A DNA stretch of 64,000 nt from FEN-1297 sp021817845. Lineage in GTDB: Bacteria; Bacteroidota; Ignavibacteria; Ignavibacteriales; Ignavibacteriaceae. The DNA is taken from the NCBI GenBank assembly GCA_021817845.1, contig JAKAFW010000005.1, positions 62,001 to 126,000 of the forward strand. The letters run 5' to 3'. Positions 1 through 8,832 of the stretch are shown here, in pieces. The position numbers and the translations under genes were made by a program. The notes below the pieces were generated by a model. That model was not told the origin of the DNA. It was given only the letters and a program-made list of their open reading frames with translations, and made no database searches. Positions within the stretch are counted from its first letter, which is position 1. Each line of letters begins with the position of its first letter.

Positions 1-705
1 AGTTATCATTTTGAAAGTATATTTATTCTTACTTCCATCTTGAGTTACAATGTTAACCAAGCCCGATCTTATATTACCATATTCAGCCGAAAAACCACCG
101 GTTTGAACCTGAACTGCGGAAATTGATGTATAGCTAATTCCTGTAAAAGGAGTATTATCTCTTCCATCTCTAAGGACCACACCATTTAACATAAAACCGG
201 TTTGGTCTATGCTGCCGCCTCTTATTATTAAGCCAGGCTCAATACCAGCTTGTAATCCGACCACAGACGCAACGCTTGCAACGGGAAGTTTTGCAATATC
301 CTTTTCATCAAGGTTCACACGGCTGGCAGCGACATCCTTTTGTACAATTGGGGTTCTAGCCAATATAACAATTTCTTGACTTTGAATTGATTTTTGCTCT
401 AAAGAAACATCAATGTTTGTTGTTTGATCAATATTGACTCTAACATTTTCAATTATTGAAGATGCATAACCAATCATCGATACTTTTAGCTTATAAATAC
501 CGGGAGTAACATTTAAGATGAAATAGTATCCGTCAACGTTCGTAGCCGCACCCGTAGATGTGCCTTCAATAAGAACGGTAGCACCAATTAAGGGTTCTTT
601 AGTTTGTGAATCTCTGATTACGCCGGCTATTTTACCTGAAGCGGCAAAAGTAAGGTTGGTTATGGTAATTGATGTAAGAAATAAAAAAAGTAACAAAGAC
701 CTCAT
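1..705 (-). CDS. TonB-dependent outer-membrane receptor, N-terminal part (runs off the window)
   Basis: This is the first 235 codons of a TonB-dependent receptor; the rest lies beyond position 1. The start ATG at 705-703 has a good ribosome binding site (AAGGAG on the minus strand, about 711-720). A signal peptide of about 22 residues ends at FAASGKIAG. Residues 23-105 form a carboxypeptidase-regulatory-like beta domain (GVIRDSQTKEPLIGATVLIE, then GYYFILNVTPGIYKLKVSMI). The TonB plug follows (LPVASVASVVGLQAG, LIIRGGS, then MLNGVVLRDGRD). This architecture imports bulky nutrients across the outer membrane with TonB energy in Bacteroidota-type bacteria. The substrate cannot be read from this fragment. 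It is oriented like the muropeptide-related genes that follow, but a 225-bp gap separates them, so co-transcription is uncertain. Confidence 0.9.
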   Translation of the reverse strand, partial: MRSLLLFLFLTSITITNLTFAASGKIAGVIRDSQTKEPLIGATVLIEGTSTGAATNVDGYYFILNVTPGIYKLKVSMIGYASSIIENVRVNIDQTTNIDVSLEQKSIQSQEIVILARTPIVQKDVAASRVNLDEKDIAKLPVASVASVVGLQAGIEPGLIIRGGSIDQTGFMLNGVVLRDGRDNTPFTGISYTSISAVQVQTGGFSAEYGNIRSGLVNIVTQDGSKNKYTFKMIT

Positions 706-930
706 ATTTTCAAACTCCTTTAATACTCGAAGTGAAATGACAGGTTTAATATTATGGTCAAATAAGAATTAAAAATTTACGATAGAATTTCCATTTATTT
801 TTCTATGGTGAACTTAATTTTTTTTTTTTTTAATGTCAAATTTAGTTTTTGATAATAAATACTAATTTCCGATGACGTGGTAAAAGAATACAATTTATTG
901 CATAAGATTGATTTCAGCATGTAAGTTAAA

Positions 931-2112
931 TTAATATTGAATATTTTTTAAAAGTTGCACTCCATTCTCTCCGGCGGAATTAATAATTCTTTTTGCTTTA
1001 ACGAATTGAGTATATCTGAAGTGACTGTAATTCTTTTTTGATTTATCGAAGCTGCTGATTTGTACCATACCTGACTCGTGAATAAAATCATCATTACCTA
1101 TATAAATACCGACATGGGTAATTTTTTCTTTTGAGGTTGGAGTTGCTTTTTTACCAAAGAATAAGAGATCACCAGGTTTTAGATTTGAAAATCCATCTTT
1201 TGTATCGACGGGAATTCCGACATTGACTTGTTGAGAGGCATCTCTCGGAAGATATATTCCATTTAGCATGAACACTGTTCTTGTAAAGCCGCTGCAGTCC
1301 ATTAATTTTCCTGAAGTCCCACCCCACAGATAAGGAACACCCATAAATTTCTTTGCTGTGATAACAATATTTTCACCGGTAAGCCGTAGGCTATTTAAAT
1401 AATCTTTAAAATTTTCACAATTAGTGTTTAGAATATAGCCCATTCTTTTATCAGGATATTCAACCTTAACAAATTCGCCATCCCTTTCAACTTCTTTCAA
1501 CAAATTTCCCGCTACAAGATCAGAAACCGGATCTGAGTTAACGTTTCTAGCGGAATAACAGTATCCATTTATCTTTGTAAAAAAAATTCGTTTAGATAAC
1601 TCCAATTCAGATATTTGAAGATTATTCATTTGGACATAGCTATCATTTTCCATCCAGGCAATATACTTATCAGGAGTTTGAACTAAAGACCATCCTTGAG
1701 ATTCTTTCAAAAGTTTTACTCTGCTTCCCAGCAATGCTTGACTAGCTAATTCAGCCTCTTGTTTAGGAGCAGTTCTGAGGTTCGCAACGGATACGTCTAC
1801 AACGCCATATTTTTTATCTCCAAAAGAATTACCGGGTAATACATTGATACTATCTTTTAATTTATATCCTGCTTGACTCAAATTTTTAAGCAATGCTTCT
1901 TTTGCATCAGCTAAATCTGTTTCCCCTGAAAGTACAACTTCATTTTCATTTTCTAATTTGCATGAGACATTAAACAAAGCCGTCCTTTTATCGGGGGCAA
2001 ATTTTTGTTGAAATTCGGTAATTATTTTTTTTAAGTTATCCATATTCAAATTTTGTTGAGAATAAATTGGATTAATTAAAGATAATAATAATATAAACGT
2101 AAAAAAATTCAT
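931..2112 (-). CDS. secreted SH3 / NlpC-P60 cell-wall peptidase (YkfC-like)
   Basis: A cysteine peptidase of the NlpC/P60 (C40) family, which cuts gamma-D-Glu-meso-DAP or related bonds in peptidoglycan stem peptides. From the chosen start there is a signal peptide (MNFFTFILLLSLINPIYSQQ), a roughly 70-residue N-terminal region, bacterial SH3 segments (about residues 105-230; VSVANLRTAPKQEAELASQ is the typical start), and the catalytic domain from about 245. Catalytic Cys is in MDCSGFTR (about C273) and His in ITHVGIYIG (about H333), with a further His in FIHESG. The in-frame ATG at 2124 lacks a ribosome binding site, whereas GAGG at 2122-2119 is well placed for the ATG at 2112, so I take that start. 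The three-domain layout resembles YkfC-type recycling peptidases, which fits the peptide and muropeptide transporters immediately upstream in transcription. Confidence 0.87.
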   Translation of the reverse strand: MNFFTFILLLSLINPIYSQQNLNMDNLKKIITEFQQKFAPDKRTALFNVSCKLENENEVVLSGETDLADAKEALLKNLSQAGYKLKDSINVLPGNSFGDKKYGVVDVSVANLRTAPKQEAELASQALLGSRVKLLKESQGWSLVQTPDKYIAWMENDSYVQMNNLQISELELSKRIFFTKINGYCYSARNVNSDPVSDLVAGNLLKEVERDGEFVKVEYPDKRMGYILNTNCENFKDYLNSLRLTGENIVITAKKFMGVPYLWGGTSGKLMDCSGFTRTVFMLNGIYLPRDASQQVNVGIPVDTKDGFSNLKPGDLLFFGKKATPTSKEKITHVGIYIGNDDFIHESGMVQISSFDKSKKNYSHFRYTQFVKAKRIINSAGENGVQLLKNIQY

Positions 2113-2157
2113 CATGTACCTCATCTTAAAAACAATTGTCTTTTTAATAATTTAATT

Positions 2158-2324
2158 ACTCAAGTTGACCGCTAGTATTTATTTATGAATTAGAAACCGT
2201 TGAAACGGTTAATAAATATGGTTTTACATCAAGTTACCCACGACTTGAAGTCGTGGGCTGCTTTTTTCAAACACTATAAATCAGTCGTTTTAACGGCTTA
2301 CCTTCAGCGGCGGTCAACTTGAGT
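2158..2324. repeat. MITE-like composite palindromic repeat with 15-bp terminal inverted repeats
   Basis: The ends are exact 15-bp inverted repeats: ACTCAAGTTGACCGC at 2158-2172 and its reverse complement at 2310-2324. Inside are three further palindromes: AACCGT-TGAA-ACGGTT (2195-2210), a 9-bp stem with a 3-nt loop (CCCACGACT TGA AGTCGTGGG, 2237-2257), and CGTTTTAACG (2286-2295). The first and third are variants of the same CCGTTnAAACG motif. No coding capacity is seen. Hairpins of this kind are typical of REP-like elements mobilised by Y1/TnpA_REP transposases in this group of bacteria, but no transposase is present in the window. It lies between the NlpC/P60 gene and the POT transporter gene and may also act as a processing or termination signal. 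Confidence 0.75.
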
Positions 2325-2366
2325 TAATTAGAAATATTTTTATTGAATTCCTTCTTCTCAATTACA

Positions 2367-3869
2367 TTAATTTGCTTCCGCATTTTTTAACTTCTTTAAA
2401 AACATCATAACTAAAGAAGCTGAAATAAGAGAAGTAAATACTAATAGAAGAAAAAACTGCCATAACTGCCAGCTTACATAGAACCTCCCAACGAAGCCTG
2501 CTAAATAGCTGCCTATTGCTTGTCCGGCAAACCATCCGCCCATCATTACGCCTTTCATTCGAGGCGGAGCAACTTTATTGACAAAGGAAATACCCATTGG
2601 GCTTAAGAATAATTCAGCAACAGTAATAACAAAATATGAGGAAATCAACCAATAAGGCGTCACTCTGCTAAAAACTGAAGTCGAGACCGAGTGGACAGAA
2701 GGCAATCCAATTGATGCAAAAATCATAATTACAAACGATAAAGCAGTGACGTACATACCCATTCCAATTTTACCAGGAGAACTAGGCTCTTTGGATTTTT
2801 TATTTAGCCATGCAAAAGATGCAACAATAATTGGAGTTAGGAATAGTATGAACAAAGGATTAAAAGATTGAAAACTTTCGGGAGAAATAGGATTACTTGA
2901 AGGTAAGAAATTTAATTTGAACAAAAGAATTGTTATAGCGATAAAAGAAATTATTCCGCTATAAATTCTTGATTTGAATGAAGCGGCTTTTCTTAATGCA
3001 GTCGATAAAAAGATAATCAAAGCAAGTATGGATAAAAGTGAAAGAGGATCAAATAATAGATAAGTAAACCGGTTGACATGAGTCGCAGTATAATTTTTTG
3101 CAAACAAAGTAAGAGTAAACCCATTTTGATAATAAGTCATCCAGAAGAAAATAATTATGGCGAAGATTATAAGAAGAGCACTTATCCTTTCCTTCTCCTG
3201 AGTTTTGGTCAAAACAATACCTGAATTTTCTTTCCCTTTATCACTTATTCTATAATCGGCGTCTTTGTAATATTTCTTAAAAGATAAAAATATAAGTATA
3301 CCAATAAACATTCCCAATGCAGCGACTCCGAAAGCAGCATTGTATGCGTGGACAAGGGATAGATGATAATGTTCCATCATGAAGTTTTTTGTTGTCACAG
3401 CAGCAATAGGCGCAAGAAAAGCGCCTAAATTAATTCCCATATAAAAAATATTATAAGCGGCGTCTTTCATTGATCCACTGACATTTTTATAAAGATTGCC
3501 CACGATGACATAAATGTTAGGTTTGAATAATCCATTACCTATAGATATTACTCCTAAGGCAATAAAAAGGAAAATGGGTTCCTTTGACGGGATGGACATC
3601 AGAGTATATCCGATCCCCATAGCAAACGCGCCGAGCAAAATTGTCTTACCATAGCCTAAGATTTTATCGCTTATTATACCGCCGAACAATGGAAGAAAAT
3701 ATACTGCAGCGAGGAATAATCCATAAATGTTGCCTGCAAAGGCAGCATCCCAATGAAAGTTTTCCTGCAAGTATAGAATAAAAATTGAAAGCACCGTATA
3801 AAAACCAAATCGTTCCCACATTTCCGTAAAGAAAAGGACGTATAAACCTTTTGGATGACCATTGAACAT
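2367..3869 (-). CDS. proton-dependent oligopeptide transporter (POT/PTR2 family)
   Basis: A 500-residue, about 12-14 helix major-facilitator protein of the POT family, which imports di- and tripeptides with protons. The signature ExxER motif is intact (E16-M-W-E-R20) inside the typical N-terminus HPKGLYVLFFTEMWERFGFY, followed by the first-loop motif GGIISDKILGYGKTI and the family motif GNGLFKPN. The gene starts exactly on the last base of the upstream permease gene (TAATG junction), so translation is coupled. A peptide importer placed between a cell-wall peptidase and an AmpG-like permease suggests uptake of peptides released from peptidoglycan, or of peptide nutrients generally. Substrate choice cannot be read from sequence. 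Confidence 0.92.
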   Translation of the reverse strand: MFNGHPKGLYVLFFTEMWERFGFYTVLSIFILYLQENFHWDAAFAGNIYGLFLAAVYFLPLFGGIISDKILGYGKTILLGAFAMGIGYTLMSIPSKEPIFLFIALGVISIGNGLFKPNIYVIVGNLYKNVSGSMKDAAYNIFYMGINLGAFLAPIAAVTTKNFMMEHYHLSLVHAYNAAFGVAALGMFIGILIFLSFKKYYKDADYRISDKGKENSGIVLTKTQEKERISALLIIFAIIIFFWMTYYQNGFTLTLFAKNYTATHVNRFTYLLFDPLSLLSILALIIFLSTALRKAASFKSRIYSGIISFIAITILLFKLNFLPSSNPISPESFQSFNPLFILFLTPIIVASFAWLNKKSKEPSSPGKIGMGMYVTALSFVIMIFASIGLPSVHSVSTSVFSRVTPYWLISSYFVITVAELFLSPMGISFVNKVAPPRMKGVMMGGWFAGQAIGSYLAGFVGRFYVSWQLWQFFLLLVFTSLISASLVMMFLKKLKNAEAN

Positions 3870-5158
3870 TATTTTTGCTCCATTTTCTTTTTTCCGAACT
3901 CAGGGTCAATAGATAAGAATTTAACAATAAGGATTCCGGGTATCATCGTCAAAAGGACCCATACAAAGAAGTGTTTATACCCAAGCAATTCCTGAAGCTC
4001 ACCGCTAAATAACCTTGGTATCATCATGCTCAACGCCATAAATCCGGTTGCAATGGCATAGTGTGAGGTTTTGTACTCACCTACAACAATATAAATCATA
4101 TAAAGCATATATGCCGTAAACCCGAACCCATAACAGAATTGTTCTATTGCAACCATAGAGGAAATGATATAAAAACTTGATGGCTGGTTATAGGATAGGA
4201 AAATATATACTAAAGCAGGAATATTAATAGCAATAAACATAGGCCACAGCCAAAACTTTAAGCCGTTTCGAGCTGCGAGCAGACCGCCGACAATCCCGCC
4301 GAGGGATAGCGCTATTACACCCACTGTCCCATAAACAAATCCTATCTGAATAGTTGTTAGACCTAATCCCCCGACATTTCTCGGGTCTTTCAGAAAGAGT
4401 TGTGCAATTGTAATTAGTTGTGCCTCACCCATTCTATAAATAAGCAGAAATGCAATTATTAAACCTATTTTTTCTTTTTTAAAGAAAAGGAGAAAAGTTT
4501 TAAAGAAATTCTTTACGGGATTATTTGTTTCAGTATTAAAGACTGCCTTATCAGCATCCGGATAAGGAAGGATGAAACTATGGTACACAAAAAACAGGAA
4601 GAATATTATAGTCAATATTAAGAAGACCGTAGACCAGGCATTAGGTATATTTCCGCTTTTTTCAAGCTCCCCCGCAATTATAACAAGAAAGCCTTGTGCA
4701 GTAATAATTGCTAATCTGTAAAATGTGCTTCTTATCCCGGTGAAATAAGCTTGCTTATGCACGTCTAATCCGAGCATATAAAAACCGTCTGCTGCGATAT
4801 CATGTGTAGCAGAACTGAACGCCATTAAGAAGAAGAATATGATAGTAAACAAAAGAAAATTTGGAAGACGTAATGAAAGAGAGACTCCTAATAATCCGAG
4901 AGCGACAATAAATTGCATTAAGATAATCCAAAATCGTTTTTTCTTTACCATATCGATAATTGGACTCCACAAAGGCTTAATTACCCAAGGTAAATACAAA
5001 ATACCGGTGTAGAATCCGATTTTTGCATTTGAGACTCCCATCCTTTTATACATAATTACTGATACCAGCATAACAAGCGCATATGGTATCCCTTCTGCAT
5101 AATAAAGTGAAGGTACCCAGGTCCATGGATTTCTCGATTCTACCTTTTCTCTCGACAT
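3869..5158 (-). CDS. AmpG-like MFS permease (muropeptide uptake candidate)
   Basis: A 429-residue MFS protein with the hallmarks of the AmpG/PAT branch: NPWTWVPSLYYAEGIPYALV at the N-terminus, a first cytoplasmic loop YLPWVIKPLWSPIIDMVKKK, and SSATHDIAADGFYM in helix 4. AmpG proteins import GlcNAc-anhydroMurNAc (peptides) into the cytoplasm in wall recycling; the Bacteroidota members of this branch are usually only called MFS transporters, so the substrate is inferred. A ribosome binding site (GGAG) lies 8-10 bases before the ATG. Its stop overlaps the start of the POT gene by one base. A kinase of the BadF/NAGK family is encoded just upstream, which supports an amino-sugar cargo. Confidence 0.85.
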   Translation of the reverse strand: MSREKVESRNPWTWVPSLYYAEGIPYALVMLVSVIMYKRMGVSNAKIGFYTGILYLPWVIKPLWSPIIDMVKKKRFWIILMQFIVALGLLGVSLSLRLPNFLLFTIIFFFLMAFSSATHDIAADGFYMLGLDVHKQAYFTGIRSTFYRLAIITAQGFLVIIAGELEKSGNIPNAWSTVFLILTIIFFLFFVYHSFILPYPDADKAVFNTETNNPVKNFFKTFLLFFKKEKIGLIIAFLLIYRMGEAQLITIAQLFLKDPRNVGGLGLTTIQIGFVYGTVGVIALSLGGIVGGLLAARNGLKFWLWPMFIAINIPALVYIFLSYNQPSSFYIISSMVAIEQFCYGFGFTAYMLYMIYIVVGEYKTSHYAIATGFMALSMMIPRLFSGELQELLGYKHFFVWVLLTMIPGILIVKFLSIDPEFGKKKMEQK

Positions 5159-5271
5159 AATTTTGTTCTCCTGATTTAAGATAAGCGTATCAGACGCTCA
5201 TTCTCGATTGGATGAAAAAACAAATTACTTTATTCTAAGCAGCAAATATAATAATCGGAAGTAATTTAGGT

Positions 5272-6195
5272 TTATTCTTTTAGTAATCTCTTAATCATAA
5301 GAAGCGCCCCGATTTCAGGAGGATTTTCCGCCTCAATTAAATTAACCTTCGGCAATTTTGCTGCAATTTTTTCACGCAAGGTTCTTGAAAAAATATTATC
5401 GCTATTTAATAACCCGCCAATGAAAGCAAGATTCAAAACAGGTTGATTTAATTTTTTAATCATCGTTTCAATGAGTAATATGAGTCCATCTGACTCTTTG
5501 TCAATAATCCGCAGGGCAATTTTATCATTATTAACTGCAGCATCCAGAACAAGCGGAGCAGCTGAAGCAATATTAAAATTGTCTTTATATACTTTTGTAA
5601 TTAATATTTCGGAGGATGTAATATTGAATTTCTCACCAGCTAGTCTTGTAATATCGGAATGTTCTCCTCTTCCGTCAAATTCTTTAGCAACTGCGGCTAG
5701 CCCCTTTTGCCCTATTGAATATCCGCTTCCTTCATCACCTAAAAATCTGCCGAATCCGCCAGCCCTATGGATATTACCCTCCGGATCTTTCCCAAACATT
5801 ATAGACCCGGTACCGGCAATAAGTATACTGCCCGGATTACCTGAGAAAGCACCTTCAAGCGCAATTCGAGCATCGCTTTCGACCAAAACTTTTTCAAATT
5901 CAATTCCTTTTGTCTTAAAAAAGGAGATTAAACTTTTTTCTAAACGTTCCGCATCAGTACGTCTTCCGCCTCCGGTTACCCCAATCAATATAAATCCTAT
6001 ATCTGTAAAATTAAGGTTTAATTGAGATAGACACTTTTGAATTAATTCAAAAATAACTTGAGATACTTCGTCTGTACCATAAATCAGAAAGTTTGAATGT
6101 CCTCCTGTGCATTTAGACAAAATATTTCCTTCAGCATCCGCAATTACACAATTAGTTTTTGTGCCTCCACCGTCTATTCCAATGTAATATTTCAT
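5272..6195 (-). CDS. BadF/BadG-type ATPase, probable N-acetylglucosamine or N-acetylmuramic acid kinase
   Basis: A 307-residue ASKHA-fold sugar kinase. Visible motifs are the phosphate-1 loop IGIDGGGTKTNCVIADAEG, an acidic sugar-binding stretch (GNPGSILIAGTGSIMFG), and the GGFGRFLGDEGSGYSIG segment characteristic of BadF/NAGK enzymes. The length is normal for this family, in which GlcNAc kinases and the MurNAc kinase MurK are known members. Placed 113 bp upstream (in transcription order) of the AmpG-like permease, it most simply phosphorylates amino sugars released from imported muropeptides. No murQ-like etherase or nagA-like deacetylase is in the window, so I cannot decide between GlcNAc and MurNAc. 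Confidence 0.85.
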   Translation of the reverse strand: MKYYIGIDGGGTKTNCVIADAEGNILSKCTGGHSNFLIYGTDEVSQVIFELIQKCLSQLNLNFTDIGFILIGVTGGGRRTDAERLEKSLISFFKTKGIEFEKVLVESDARIALEGAFSGNPGSILIAGTGSIMFGKDPEGNIHRAGGFGRFLGDEGSGYSIGQKGLAAVAKEFDGRGEHSDITRLAGEKFNITSSEILITKVYKDNFNIASAAPLVLDAAVNNDKIALRIIDKESDGLILLIETMIKKLNQPVLNLAFIGGLLNSDNIFSRTLREKIAAKLPKVNLIEAENPPEIGALLMIKRLLKE

Positions 6196-6255
6196 ATCAG
6201 GATTTACTCAATGTTTAGCTTTTATTAAATTGAATTAAATTAAAAAATAATTTGT

Positions 6256-7290
6256 TTAGTTCTTAAATTTTTCTTTTAAAACTTTAATAAGATATCCAAA
6301 TTTATCTTTATCGAAGGATACTTCATTGAATATTTCAGTTAAAATATTCTTTGAAATCCGGTCAAAATCTTTTTCCAGAGGTGTTATGCAAACACCTCCG
6401 ATATCAACCGCTGCAGGGCTAAGTAATATTTTATTTTCATCACTTGCGAAAAAGTGAGATGGGCGATGCTGCTCACGTAAAAAAACAACTATCCTCCAGC
6501 CGGCATCATTATCATAAAAAGATAAAATGTTCATTTTCGGTTCTTCAGCACCTCCGGAAATTGCCTCGTAGATAGAATAAAAAATTTCGAAATATTTTAT
6601 TATTATGTTTTTATCTTTTGATTCAAAGGAAATAAACCTTCTAAGCAGGTCATCTACGCCAAAGATAGAAATGTCATCCGTCGAATAAACTTTTTTACCG
6701 AATTTTTCTTTAAGGTAATTATATTCCTTATCGACAGGCATAAAATATTTATTACCGGCTTGAAAGTGAAGATGATCAGGAGCAGAGGCGCCGCATTTAG
6801 GTCCATTGTAAAATACAGAATACTGAGATGACAAGTCTTTGCTAAGAGACAAAAGAGTATCTATGGAATTTTTAATCTGCTGCGGGGAATGATCAATATG
6901 AGCTAAAGTAAAATGCTCGGGGAAAATCGGGAAAGGGTTACAAAGAATAATAATGTTATCGCGGTATAATATTCCTTTTTGATCGGAAGGAAGATTCTGG
7001 TTGCATAGAAAACATTGTCTTTCATTGATTGATGCATCATCCACTTTAGCAGAAGTAGAAATTATTCTGCCAGGATTAAATTGTACTCTTATAGTAAAGC
7101 CATCAAAAAGGAATTCTTTAACCTTTATTAATTTTAATGAATCATATCCTTCGGCAAGCTGCGGCCAATTTTTCTTCTGTTGCTCAAGTAAAGCTTTGGA
7201 AGCATTTCCAAAGTCGTTTAAAGAAATAAATTTTTCTATTTCTATATCGGAATATAAAATATCGTTATTCAATTTCGATTTCGATTTCAT
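6256..7290 (-). CDS. DUF4922 protein with GalT/HIT-like motifs, function unknown
   Basis: A cytoplasmic 344-residue protein that I recognise as DUF4922-like. It carries a CxxC pair (RQCFLCNQ, C93/C96), the segment PEHFTLAHIDHSPQQ, and HLHFQ at 173-177, matching the HxHxQ nucleotidyl-transfer motif of the HIT/GalT superfamily (galactose-1-phosphate uridylyltransferase, Ap4A phosphorylase). The order CxxC, then His-rich strand, then HxHxQ is that of GalT-type enzymes with a structural metal site. An upstream in-frame start at 7362 would overlap the glycosyltransferase gene by 47 bp, so I prefer the ATG at 7290, which leaves a 25-bp gap. Between an amino-sugar kinase and a glycosyltransferase, it could convert a sugar phosphate to or from a nucleotide sugar; that is inference only. 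Confidence 0.8.
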   Translation of the reverse strand: MKSKSKLNNDILYSDIEIEKFISLNDFGNASKALLEQQKKNWPQLAEGYDSLKLIKVKEFLFDGFTIRVQFNPGRIISTSAKVDDASINERQCFLCNQNLPSDQKGILYRDNIIILCNPFPIFPEHFTLAHIDHSPQQIKNSIDTLLSLSKDLSSQYSVFYNGPKCGASAPDHLHFQAGNKYFMPVDKEYNYLKEKFGKKVYSTDDISIFGVDDLLRRFISFESKDKNIIIKYFEIFYSIYEAISGGAEEPKMNILSFYDNDAGWRIVVFLREQHRPSHFFASDENKILLSPAAVDIGGVCITPLEKDFDRISKNILTEIFNEVSFDKDKFGYLIKVLKEKFKN

Positions 7291-7315
7291 TTGTGAAGTA
7301 TAGATGGACTTAATA

Positions 7316-8782
7316 TCATTTAGAGTTAGCCAGATTCTTATTCTGCCTGGACATAATTTCAATAGTTCTAATTCTATCTTTATAAATGTTATAAGTATTT
7401 TGTTTTTCTATAGACAATGCAGAATCGCTATTTTCTTCCCATCTTCTGCAAAAATAAATTGATTCAAATATTCTGCCTATTTTATAATTACGTGAGATTG
7501 CAAGACTAATAGCATAATCTTCACCATAGCTTACATTCGGAATTTTAATGCTGCGTAAAACAGGGGTATAATAAGCACGAGGAGCACCTAAGCCGTTAAT
7601 TCGAAGGGCATTATTGCGTCCATTTTCCGGTGTCCATTCCCGGTGGTCAATTATACCCGGAGGAAGTTCATTTAATTTAAAATCAGTTAACGTGTAACTG
7701 CCTATAACCATTGCGCATTTTTCCCGTTTAAATGTATCAACAATTTTCTGAAGAGTATCGGTTCCTTTATAAATATCATCGCTATCTAGCTGCACTGAAA
7801 ACATTCCGCAATCTTTATGATGGACTGCTTCATTCCAGCAGCCACCTATCCCTAAATCTTTTCTAACCGGAATTAAATGATTTACTTTCTCGTTTTTATC
7901 CGCAAATTCTCTTATAATATCCGTAGTACCGTCGGTAGAATAATTATCCACAACAAAAAGATTAAAGTTGAAATTTGTATTTTGATTAAGGACAGATTGA
8001 ATTGCATCTCTAATTGTTTTAACCCGGTTTTTAACTGGAATTATTACGGATACTTCATACAAAAACGTTTTTTCCTCAAAATTGATTTGAACAAATTCAG
8101 GCTTTAGATAAGCACCAATTTTTTTTAAATGTTCCGTTGCTGCTTTTTCCATTTCAACTTGAACATCGCGATTTTTGGGATTAACATAATCAAAAAGTTT
8201 TTCGCCGGATTTTCTAAAATCGGTTGCAACGGTTGAATATAAATATTCCGGTATTCTTAAAATATTTTTACTTCGTGAAATATTTAGACAAAAGTCATAA
8301 AGTCCGGCAAATTTATAGTCAAAAGATTGTTCATAGTTCTTCATTGCTTCTTTAGTAATAAAAAGAAGCGGGCCAAAATTAAAATCGTCTCTTATACTTC
8401 CTAATTGGTAGTCAATTAAAGGATGAGGCTTCTTTTCTTCACCCTTTATTTCCAGATAATCCGAGAATAACAAACCTGAACCCGTATTTTCAGCAACATA
8501 CAAGAATCTTTCGAGTGCAAACTGACCTAATTCAATCATAATATCTTGAGTCAAGAAAAGGATATAATCAGAATTTGCATTTCCCTTGATAAGATTTATT
8601 GTTTTTGAATCAAAAGGGTTTTCAATTTTCAATATCTTAGTTCCAGCAATCTTTGTTTTGCAATCTAGTGAGGACAGTAAAAAAATTTGAGAAATAAAAC
8701 TTAACTTTTGAAGTTCTTGAACAAGAAATTTTGTAAAATCATGTTCGTTGTAGAGAAGAAAAACAGATACTTGTTTTGACAT
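7316..8782 (-). CDS. family 2 glycosyltransferase with a second, degenerate GT-A half
   Basis: A soluble 488-residue protein. The C-terminal half (from about residue 235) is a clear GT2 GT-A domain: VSVIIPVKNRVKTIRDAIQS, then VVDNYSTDGTTDII, the metal-binding QLDSDD, and GEDYAISLAIS near the acceptor site. The N-terminal half (residues 4-230) looks like a diverged copy of the same fold: VSVFLLYNE at the start, DYILFLTQD where the DxD would be, LLFSDY, and LYDFCLNISR parallel to the later acceptor segment. It therefore looks like a tandem GT-A enzyme with one active and one degenerate site. No membrane helices are visible. Donor and acceptor are unknown. It is closely spaced with the DUF4922 gene (25 bp) and the SpoIID-like gene (50 bp), indicating one transcript. 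Confidence 0.83.
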   Translation of the reverse strand: MSKQVSVFLLYNEHDFTKFLVQELQKLSFISQIFLLSSLDCKTKIAGTKILKIENPFDSKTINLIKGNANSDYILFLTQDIMIELGQFALERFLYVAENTGSGLLFSDYLEIKGEEKKPHPLIDYQLGSIRDDFNFGPLLFITKEAMKNYEQSFDYKFAGLYDFCLNISRSKNILRIPEYLYSTVATDFRKSGEKLFDYVNPKNRDVQVEMEKAATEHLKKIGAYLKPEFVQINFEEKTFLYEVSVIIPVKNRVKTIRDAIQSVLNQNTNFNFNLFVVDNYSTDGTTDIIREFADKNEKVNHLIPVRKDLGIGGCWNEAVHHKDCGMFSVQLDSDDIYKGTDTLQKIVDTFKREKCAMVIGSYTLTDFKLNELPPGIIDHREWTPENGRNNALRINGLGAPRAYYTPVLRSIKIPNVSYGEDYAISLAISRNYKIGRIFESIYFCRRWEENSDSALSIEKQNTYNIYKDRIRTIEIMSRQNKNLANSK

Positions 8783-8832
8783 TTTAATTCATTTCCATTT
8801 TTTGAAAAGAGTGAAAAAAAGACAAATGATAA

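Noticed and set aside
820..832. T tract upstream of the TonB receptor as a terminator
   Set aside because: No GC-rich stem precedes it on either strand.
3664..3927. Alternative minus-strand frame across the POT/AmpG junction
   Set aside because: It overlaps two intact transporter genes in another frame and has no independent motifs.
5471..6025. Long plus-strand frame inside the BadF-type kinase gene
   Set aside because: It is antisense to a clear kinase with intact motifs and has no protein-family features.
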